18,732 nucleotides of DNA from Candidatus Heimdallarchaeota archaeon (GTDB lineage Archaea > Asgardarchaeota > Heimdallarchaeia > Heimdallarchaeales > Kariarchaeaceae): contig JAAFKL010000171.1 of NCBI GenBank assembly GCA_021399405.1, positions 1 to 18,732 on the forward strand. Reading direction: 5' to 3'. Within the stretch, counting starts at the first letter, position 1. The number at the start of each line of letters is the position of its first letter. The notes under the pieces were generated by a model that saw nothing but the letters and a program-made list of their open reading frames with translations, was not told the origin of the DNA and ran no database searches. The position numbers and the translations under genes are program-made. Of this stretch, positions 13,493 through 18,732 are shown piece after piece.

Positions 13493-14551
13493 CTAGTTGA
13501 GTCTTTTAACCTCCTCAAGTTGTTCTTTAAGATTCCATGGCATTTCTTCATACACATCAGTAAACATTGAATCGATATCTGGATCACCCACTTTATCTGC
13601 TTCTGCAATTAGATCATTGATGAGTTTATCATATTTCGCCCATAATTTTTTATCAGCTGCCTCAGTTAGGATGCTTTTGTGTATTAAATAATTCTTAAAT
13701 CGAATTATTGGATCTTTTTTCTCCCATGATTTTACTTCTTTATCCTCTCTATATCTCGAGGGATCATCTGAAGATGTGTGGGGTCCTAACCTGTAAGTCA
13801 AAGCTTCTATAAAAGTTGGACCCTCCCCATTCCTTGCACGTTCAGCAGCTTCTTTCACAGTTACATACATGGCTAAGATGTCATTTCCATCAATTCGTTC
13901 TCCAGGTAGACCATATCCTATTGCCTTATCCACAATTTTCTCAGCAGCAGTTTGTTTTTCCAGAGGTACTGAAATTGCAAATTGATTGTTCATACAAATA
14001 AAAATTACAGGACTCTTGGTTACTGCACCAAAGTTAACCCCAGAATGAAAATCTGTTGATGATGTAGCACCATCTCCAAAAAATACTGCACTTACTGCAT
14101 TATCTTTTTTGTACTTTGACGCATATGCAACTCCTGCTGCTTGTATTATTTGAGTACCGATTGGAGCACTGGGGTTCACAAATTTCTTGTCCATATCACC
14201 ATATAATCCAGGTAATCTCCTACCTTTTTGAGGGTCCTTAGCATTTGCAAATAGATGGTTCACATAATCTTCCAACTCAGTTCCCCTCCAAAGAAAACAA
14301 CCATGTTGACGATAACTGGGAAAGATCCAGTCATCATCATTAAGGACAGCAGCAACTGCGATATGTGTTTCTTCGCCCGTGGTAGGTATATGAAACCCGA
14401 TTCTACCCTGTCTTTGTAAACGCATTCCTTTCTGATCTAATGTACGGACTTGTACCATGACTTCATACATTTTTAGTAATTCTTTGTTTGATATTTTGGG
14501 TTCAATAGCACCTTTTTTTACAGTACCGTCGATATTGAGAATTGCTTTCAT
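13493..14551 (-). CDS. 2-oxoacid dehydrogenase E1 component, alpha subunit
   Basis: 352 residues. The thiamine-diphosphate/Mg motif is complete: GDGATSSTDFHSGVNF starts at 159 and ends with Asn188-Asn189. RQGRIGFHIPTTGEE (47-61) and RLGPHTSSDDPSRYR match the E1alpha phosphorylation-loop region. GRIGF and HTSSDDPSRYR resemble branched-chain 2-oxoacid enzymes (as described in Thermoplasma), but pyruvate is also possible. It is the first gene of the four-gene operon. AGAGG lies six bases before ATG 14551, giving an SD-led start. A TATA-like TTGTATAAC (14582-14574) would instead make it leaderless, and a farther box at 14612-14603 fits an SD leader. Anaerobic archaea usually use ferredoxin oxidoreductases for this reaction, so the operon suggests aerobic ability. 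Confidence 0.95.
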   Translation of the reverse strand: MKAILNIDGTVKKGAIEPKISNKELLKMYEVMVQVRTLDQKGMRLQRQGRIGFHIPTTGEETHIAVAAVLNDDDWIFPSYRQHGCFLWRGTELEDYVNHLFANAKDPQKGRRLPGLYGDMDKKFVNPSAPIGTQIIQAAGVAYASKYKKDNAVSAVFFGDGATSSTDFHSGVNFGAVTKSPVIFICMNNQFAISVPLEKQTAAEKIVDKAIGYGLPGERIDGNDILAMYVTVKEAAERARNGEGPTFIEALTYRLGPHTSSDDPSRYREDKEVKSWEKKDPIIRFKNYLIHKSILTEAADKKLWAKYDKLINDLIAEADKVGDPDIDSMFTDVYEEMPWNLKEQLEEVKRLN

Positions 14552-14617
14552 ATGTTTCCTCTGTATGGTTTGTAGTTATACAAGATAGGCTAAAATTTGT
14601 TAGTTATATCTGTTTTC

Positions 14618-14633
14618 AATCATCTAGTTGATT
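14618..14633. promoter_or_regulatory. Near-palindrome upstream of the dehydrogenase operon (candidate operator)
   Basis: AATCATCTAGTTGATT is symmetric except for one T/T pair flanking the central CTAG. It sits directly upstream of the TATA-like AGATATAAC (minus strand, 14612-14603), a position suited to an activator or repressor of the E1-E3 operon. Confidence 0.35.
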
Positions 14634-14847
14634 AAATGAGACTAGCAAAGAAAGATATTTTTACAACATCGCATTAGCTTTGAAATTTATAGTAATTTAG
14701 ACACATTGTACTATCTTCCTTATTAATCTAGTCAATTCCTCCGACATCTTGGTTTTTCTTCATGGTTCTAATAAGTATACACTTCCTCAATTATATCAAT
14801 ATATAGGTCAATAGTTACAATACTTTTGGTCTGTTATTGCTTCCGAG

Positions 14848-14856
14848 CTTAAATAC
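14848..14856 (+). promoter_or_regulatory. TATA-like box of tnpB
   Basis: CTTAAATAC, centred 26 bases before GTG 14878. There is no SD, so the transcript is probably leaderless. This supports the GTG start, as does the in-frame TAA three codons upstream. Confidence 0.5.
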
Positions 14857-14877
14857 TCAATTACAATATAAAAACCA

Positions 14878-16086
14878 GTGAGAACTCTTACTCGAACTTT
14901 ACGGATTCCCGTAAAATCAGATGAGAATACAACCAAAATTCTTGTCGACACAATGAAAGAGTACTCAAAAGCTGCACAGATGGGCTATAATTATGGTCTT
15001 TCCAACAAAACAACTTCTAGGGTAAAAATCCATCATGGGATTTACAAAGATTTCAGAAAACAGTCTCCCCTCAATTCTCAATTAGTAATAAATGGCAAGA
15101 ATAAGGGTGTTGATGTTCTCAAAAGTCTAAAAAAGAAGAATACTTCTAAAACGAAAACTTCCAAAAAGAAGAAAATGAAATGGAAACTTCCACAAGTGAA
15201 TTTTAATTCAATCATTCCAATAAGATATGATTACAGATGTTCAACTATTCATTTGGAACAACGAAGTGTTTCATTAGCAACCATTTCTAAACGGATAAAT
15301 CTAACTTTTGAAATCCCGAGATATTACAACAAATTTGTTACATGGAAATTCAAGAGTTTTGAGCTGATTTATATCCATAAACGTTTTTTCCTTCATTTCG
15401 TTGTTGAGAAACCAATATCTTCTGAATTATTGGATTCTCCTCACTCTGGTGTGTTTGTAGGTATAGATCGTGGTATGCGTCATCTAGCAGTTAGTTCTCA
15501 GAAAAAATTTTACAGTGGTTCTCGATTACGTGGGTCTAAAGATAAATATTTTAGATTAAAACGTAGTCTCCAGAAGAAAGGCACTCGATCAGCAAGATCT
15601 AAATTGAGATTTAGTTCCGGTCGAGAGAAACGGTTTCAGAAGGATATGAATCATTGCATAACAAAAGATATCATTTCAAATATTCCTGCAAATTCAACAA
15701 TTATATTAGAAGATTTAAGTTTCATTAGAAAAACAGGAAAAAGAAGAAGAAAAACCAGATCCAGTAGAGAATTTCACTCCTGGGCTTTTTATCAATTTCA
15801 AATGTTTTTGGAGTACAAAGCTGTAGAAAAAAACATTGAGGTTGTATATGTGAATCCAGCATATACCTCACAGGAGTGCTCAAGTTGTGGGTATATTCTC
15901 AAGAGTAATCGAAATGGATCTAATTTTCTTTGTAAGAGTTGTAATTTTTCTTTGAATGCAGATCTTAATGCTTCCCATAATATAAAATCAAGAATGTTTG
16001 ATACTAGTTATCTGTTACAACTTGCTCGTCGAGCTATACGCATGATGAGTGGGGCTTCTATCATTATCCCCGATGTAGCATCCTAG
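14878..16086 (+). CDS. tnpB: IS200/IS605 (IS1341-type) TnpB, RNA-guided nuclease, apparently intact
   Basis: 402 residues. All three RuvC residues are visible: Asp197 in GIDRG, Glu278 in ILEDL and Asp362 in NADLNASHNI. The zinc ribbon CSSC (334-337) and CKSC (352-355) lies between the second and third. The N-terminal part is basic, with a lysine block at about 84-103. TnpB proteins cut DNA guided by an RNA that overlaps the gene's 3' end and runs past the element's right end. No tnpA lies nearby, so the element would need a transposase supplied from elsewhere, or be immobile. The last residues (SGASIIIPDVAS) are encoded by GC-richer, foldable sequence, as expected for the guide-RNA scaffold. 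It lies between the dehydrogenase operon and a DUF2201 gene. Confidence 0.93.
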   Translation: MRTLTRTLRIPVKSDENTTKILVDTMKEYSKAAQMGYNYGLSNKTTSRVKIHHGIYKDFRKQSPLNSQLVINGKNKGVDVLKSLKKKNTSKTKTSKKKKMKWKLPQVNFNSIIPIRYDYRCSTIHLEQRSVSLATISKRINLTFEIPRYYNKFVTWKFKSFELIYIHKRFFLHFVVEKPISSELLDSPHSGVFVGIDRGMRHLAVSSQKKFYSGSRLRGSKDKYFRLKRSLQKKGTRSARSKLRFSSGREKRFQKDMNHCITKDIISNIPANSTIILEDLSFIRKTGKRRRKTRSSREFHSWAFYQFQMFLEYKAVEKNIEVVYVNPAYTSQECSSCGYILKSNRNGSNFLCKSCNFSLNADLNASHNIKSRMFDTSYLLQLARRAIRMMSGASIIIPDVAS

Positions 16087-16105
16087 GATTTCTAGGATAG
16101 CTGCA
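16074..16105 (+). ncRNA. Strong hairpin over the tnpB stop codon, candidate part of omega RNA scaffold or right-end structure
   Basis: The arms TGTAGC-ATCCTAG (16074-16086) and CTAGGAT-A-GCTGCA (16092-16105) pair over 13 positions, with one G-U wobble and one bulged A, around the loop GATTT. The stop codon TAG is part of the left arm. A second short stem (GGGG at about 16051, CCCC at about 16068) lies just upstream. The RNA function is inferred from TnpB biology, and both ends of the RNA are unknown. Confidence 0.5.
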
Positions 16106-16107
16106 AG

Positions 16108-16124
16108 AAAAAGTATACTTTTTT
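16108..16124 (+). terminator. 16-base perfect palindrome with T-tract downstream of tnpB
   Basis: AAAAAGTATACTTTTT is a perfect palindrome and continues into a sixth T. It could terminate the tnpB or guide RNA transcript, or belong to the element's right end. Confidence 0.45.
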
Positions 16125-16159
16125 GAATGATTGAGAAGGTTTAAATCAATTTAATCTTA

Positions 16160-16168
16160 ATTATAATT
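16160..16168 (+). promoter_or_regulatory. TATA-like box for the DUF2201/VWA-like gene
   Basis: ATTATAATT predicts a start near 16190 and a leader of about 14 bases containing GGATGA before TTG 16204. Confidence 0.4.
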
Positions 16169-16203
16169 ACAGTCAATATGCTTGACTAATTGGATGAATT
16201 ATT

Positions 16204-17619
16204 TTGATTGATGATGAAAAACCAACTTCAATAAAAGAGTTTTTTGATCTTTCCTCTTTTATTCAAAAGGATGAAACTCCAGAAGGAGAGTATGAAGCAG
16301 TTAGATTGTCCAAGGCAAGAACATCATTATTTCTTGATATGCCCTTTTTTGGATATATATTGGGAAACTTGGAAATATATCCCACAAATGATCCTAATAT
16401 CCCATCTTATGCGTGTGATACTAGAAGAATTTACATCAATCCGCATTATACAGCTGATAAACGAAAAGAACAATTGATTGGGATGCTTATGCACCTTGTT
16501 GTACACTTGATAATGCAACATGGAAAGAGATCAGGTCTTCGAAATAAAGATATTTGGAGTTTAAGTACGGATATTGCAACCAGGCTCATCGTAGATGATG
16601 CAAGGGAGAAACTTGGTGATAGTAAGACACTAAAAAGTAAACTCTCAAGGAATCAAAACAAGTATGGTTATGATTCAACAATGCTTGACAAATTCTGGGA
16701 AATTGAACCCGTAACCCCCATACCTGAACATCTCAGAAATGAATCAGCCAATGGTGTATTCAAAACCTTATCAGATTATGCAAATAGTTTGGATGGTATA
16801 CAGGAAGTGGCTGATGATAAAGAAAAGAAAGATAGGCAAGACAAGATACAATGGCGTAGTAATGTAGAACCTGAAGTTATGGATGAGGTCCATGAATATA
16901 GTGGAATAGATAATCCTTGTGGATTTGGCTATGCTATGGATGTTTTCTTAGATAATACTTCAGATGAGGTGCAATCACTTGAAGACAATAGGTTTACTGG
17001 AATTATTAGAAATGGATTAATGGGTAGAGATATAGGTAATCTTCCAGGTTCAATGAAAACTATGATTGATGAGCTTGTAAATCCAAAAATACCTTGGTTT
17101 ACCTTACTGGCTCAATATATCCAAAAAGCAGTTATCAGTGATTGGAAATGGACCCGACCTAACAAAAGATTAATTGGAATGGATATCAATTTACCATCCA
17201 CTATCAGAGAGAACCTGAATGTTGTAGTCGCAGTTGATACTAGTGGATCAATCTCAAATGAAGAGCTTGCAAAATTTACAAGTGAAACTCATGCAATTCT
17301 TACAGGAATAGCTTCTGTAAAAATGATATTAATTGATTGTGACACCAAAATTCAGAATGTTGTTGAAATTGAAAATGGACAAAGTCTTGATGGGTCTAAG
17401 CTTCCTTGGGAGGGTAGACCATGGACAGGAAGAGGAGGAACATCGTTCATCCCCGTATTCGATTATGTGGAAGATCAGGGACTGAATCCAGAGTTATTGA
17501 TCTATTTCACCGATGGTTACGGAAGTTTTCCTTCAAGCGAGCCCTCATTTCCGGTAGTATGGATAATGACAACTGATTTGCAACCTCCCTTTGGAGAAAT
17601 CGTAGAATATACTGAATAA
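16204..17619 (+). CDS. DUF2201-like protein: degenerate metallopeptidase domain plus VWA-like domain
   Basis: 471 residues. The N-terminal domain (about 30-135) matches the putative metallopeptidase region of DUF2201 proteins, LMHLVVHLIMQHGKR followed by IWSLSTDIATRLIVDD. Where the family has HExxH, this protein has His97-Leu-Val-Val-His101, so the catalytic glutamate is absent; His106 may complete a metal site. The C-terminal domain (about 335-471) is VWA-like with a full MIDAS set: DTSGS (Asp345, Ser347, Ser349), Thr413 in GGTSF and Asp437 in FTDGYG. Such proteins usually act with a MoxR-type AAA+ ATPase as chaperone or metal-insertion pairs. No ATPase lies beside it here; tnpB is the upstream neighbour. 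The start is TTG 16204, with weak SD GGATGA. The product is soluble, with no signal peptide. Confidence 0.8.
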   Translation: MIDDEKPTSIKEFFDLSSFIQKDETPEGEYEAVRLSKARTSLFLDMPFFGYILGNLEIYPTNDPNIPSYACDTRRIYINPHYTADKRKEQLIGMLMHLVVHLIMQHGKRSGLRNKDIWSLSTDIATRLIVDDAREKLGDSKTLKSKLSRNQNKYGYDSTMLDKFWEIEPVTPIPEHLRNESANGVFKTLSDYANSLDGIQEVADDKEKKDRQDKIQWRSNVEPEVMDEVHEYSGIDNPCGFGYAMDVFLDNTSDEVQSLEDNRFTGIIRNGLMGRDIGNLPGSMKTMIDELVNPKIPWFTLLAQYIQKAVISDWKWTRPNKRLIGMDINLPSTIRENLNVVVAVDTSGSISNEELAKFTSETHAILTGIASVKMILIDCDTKIQNVVEIENGQSLDGSKLPWEGRPWTGRGGTSFIPVFDYVEDQGLNPELLIYFTDGYGSFPSSEPSFPVVWIMTTDLQPPFGEIVEYTE

Positions 17620-17638
17620 TCCATCAATATTAAACTAA

Positions 17639-17648
17639 ACATAAAAAG
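17639..17648 (+). promoter_or_regulatory. TATA-like box of the YjbQ-family gene
   Basis: ACATAAAAAG, centred about 26 bases before ATG 17669. No SD is present, so a leaderless transcript is likely. Confidence 0.45.
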
Positions 17649-17668
17649 AATTTTACATAAATTAAAAC

Positions 17669-18088
17669 ATGAATGTCGAAAACACGATCCTTGAAATTCG
17701 TACTGAAGGCGAAAATGATATCATCGATTTAACCCTACAAATTGAGCAATTTGTTAAATCATCTCAGATTACTGATGGGATTCTCAATGTTTCAGTCCCA
17801 GGTTCAACAGGAGCAATAATCACTACTGAATTTGAAAGAGGCCTGATAGAAGACAATAAGAAAATGATAAATGAACTAATTCCCAAAGGAATGGGGTACC
17901 TTCATGATAAAATAGATAATAACGCACACTCACACCTCAGAGCATCGATTCTCGGATCGGAAAAAACCTTCAGTGTAATAGATAATGAAATAATGATAGG
18001 GATTTGGCAACAAATTGTTTTCTTTGAATGTGATGTTCACCCAAGAAGCCGAAGAGTTGTCTTACAATTATTGGGTGTAAAAAAATAA
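17669..18088 (+). CDS. YjbQ/UPF0047-family protein
   Basis: 139 residues, the family's standard length. The signature is clear: NAHSHLRASILGSEKTFSV (His87, His89, near-universal in the family), then IWQQIVFFECDVHPRSRRVV (about 112-131), the usual 'G-x-W-Q-x-I ... E-x-D-x-x-x-R-x-R' block. The fold is a small beta barrel forming trimers, with a histidine-lined pocket. The E. coli member has weak thiamine-phosphate synthase activity, but the natural role is unsettled. That is of interest here because the nearby E1 enzyme needs thiamine diphosphate, though nothing shows a functional link. It has its own TATA-like box 50 bases after the DUF2201 stop. Confidence 0.93.
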   Translation: MNVENTILEIRTEGENDIIDLTLQIEQFVKSSQITDGILNVSVPGSTGAIITTEFERGLIEDNKKMINELIPKGMGYLHDKIDNNAHSHLRASILGSEKTFSVIDNEIMIGIWQQIVFFECDVHPRSRRVVLQLLGVKK

Positions 18089-18157
18089 TAATTAAAAATT
18101 ACCAAATTCATAAATTCAGTGTGAAAGGATTTAGTAATGCATACTAGGAGCAAGATT

Positions 18158-18732
18158 ATGAAGGAAGTCTTTCAAGATGTCGATCTACCTGAGTACATAT
18201 CGGTTGGTTATCTCACAATGTCAGATGGAACCGAATTAAGACATCTTTATTATCATCCAGAAAACCCTAAGGGAAGAATTCTAATGTATCCAGGTATGAA
18301 CACATTAGTTTTATCATGGATTGATATCCTAAACGGACTTCATGAAGAGAACTTTCAGATTGATTACGTAGAATCAAGGGAAAAACATACTTCTAAACTT
18401 GATAAAAAACTCAAGATAACAAAGGAAAGGATGCTACTAGATTGTGTTGAGTCAATCAAAATTCTTAATTTGGAAAACGGAGAATATACTGCAATAGGAA
18501 GTTCATTGGGATCAACGACATTAATCCATTTACTTGCTGATAAAAAGATTGAGCCAAATAATGTAATTTTAGTTGGACCCGCAGTTGTATTAAGGGTTCC
18601 AACTATTTTCAGAATTCTATTGCCGTTTACAAATACTTGGACATACAACAATGTGGCAAAAAAAATCATGCAAAAGGTAATTATTAGAAAATATACTAAT
18701 GAGAAAGCAGATCCGAAGCAGAAGAAAAAATA
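18158..18732 (+). CDS. Alpha/beta-hydrolase-fold protein, 5' part (runs off right edge)
   Basis: About 191 residues are visible and the frame is open at the edge. The nucleophile elbow GSSLGS (AIGSSLGSTTLIHLLADKK) and the preceding oxyanion-loop strand RILMYPGMNT identify an alpha/beta hydrolase. DGTELRHLYYHPENPKGRIL is a typical N-terminal entry for this fold. The acid and histidine of the triad must lie beyond the window or in the unassigned C-terminal part. The start chosen is ATG 18158, with AGGAG eight bases upstream. An in-frame ATG at 18137 is possible, with TATA-like CATAAATTC about 27 bases before it. Substrate unknown; no signal peptide or lipid anchor is seen. Confidence 0.8.
   Translation, partial: MKEVFQDVDLPEYISVGYLTMSDGTELRHLYYHPENPKGRILMYPGMNTLVLSWIDILNGLHEENFQIDYVESREKHTSKLDKKLKITKERMLLDCVESIKILNLENGEYTAIGSSLGSTTLIHLLADKKIEPNNVILVGPAVVLRVPTIFRILLPFTNTWTYNNVAKKIMQKVIIRKYTNEKADPKQKKK

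Larger units (their letters stand above)
14552..14877. other. 326-base non-coding spacer between divergent E1alpha and tnpB
   Basis: No credible gene. It holds the E1alpha promoter region (TATA-like boxes near 14603-14612 and 14574-14582 on the minus strand), a near-palindrome at 14618-14633, the tnpB TATA box at 14848-14856, and presumably the left end of the insertion element. AAGTATAC at 14773-14780 recurs beyond tnpB at 16111-16118. I could not fix the element's left boundary. Confidence 0.6.

Noticed and set aside
14878..16086. tnpB as a decayed pseudogene
   Set aside because: The frame is open throughout, all three RuvC residues and four zinc cysteines are present, and the length is normal.
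16204..18088. Operon of the DUF2201 and YjbQ genes
   Set aside because: The YjbQ gene has its own TATA-like box at leaderless distance and no SD, unlike internal operon genes here, so it is more likely separately transcribed.
18364..18669. Minus-strand 101-codon frame at the right edge
   Set aside because: The plus strand encodes an alpha/beta hydrolase with a clear GSSLGS elbow over the same bases.
1..18732. CRISPR array, tRNA or rRNA genes
   Set aside because: I found no regularly spaced direct repeats and no cloverleaf or rRNA-like stretch. AT-rich short repeats in spacers are not periodic.

Overview
This is an AT-rich window carrying twelve complete or near-complete genes plus one gene cut by each edge. 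It looks archaeal. TrmB, Lrp/AsnC and PadR-type regulators occur together, TATA-like boxes lie about 26-30 bases upstream of several starts, GTG and TTG starts are common, Shine-Dalgarno (SD) sequences are GGTGAT-type, and single genes end in oligo-T tracts. A lipoate-dependent 2-oxoacid dehydrogenase operon points to an aerobic or facultative lineage. A Heimdallarchaeia-like Asgard archaeon is my best guess, but no marker gene here proves it.

Layout. Positions 1-2123 (minus strand) hold an ABC-2 export operon: ATPase, permease and a TrmB-type regulator that runs off the left edge. Positions 2210-3106 (minus) encode a winged-helix protein fused to a methyltransferase-like domain. It is divergent from a 12-helix MMPL/RND exporter (3284-5644, plus). 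An Lrp/AsnC regulator (5824-6282, plus) converges with a secreted, membrane-anchored LanC-like alpha/alpha toroid (6279-7844, minus), and their stop codons overlap. Positions 7980-9747 (plus) carry an unrecognised CXXC protein followed by a lipoate ligase. They converge on the operon for E1alpha, E1beta, E2 and E3 of a 2-oxoacid dehydrogenase complex (14551-9756, minus). After a 326-base non-coding stretch come an intact IS605/IS1341-type tnpB (14878-16086, plus) with a strong hairpin over its stop codon, a DUF2201/VWA-like protein (16204-17619), a YjbQ-family protein (17669-18088) and the start of an alpha/beta hydrolase (18158 to the right edge).

How they work together. The clearest unit is central: the lipoate ligase would charge the E2 lipoyl lysine, and E1, E2 and E3 then convert a 2-oxoacid to an acyl-CoA with NADH. 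The left part is export plus transcriptional control. In the dehydrogenase operon and the ABC operon, stop codons are built into the SD sequence of the next gene (TAGGTGAT, then 3-4 bases, then the start), while first genes often look leaderless. The least understood items are the winged-helix/pseudo-methyltransferase beside MMPL, the cysteine-free secreted LanC fold, the CXXC protein upstream of the lipoate ligase, and the DUF2201 protein whose HExxH motif has lost its glutamate.
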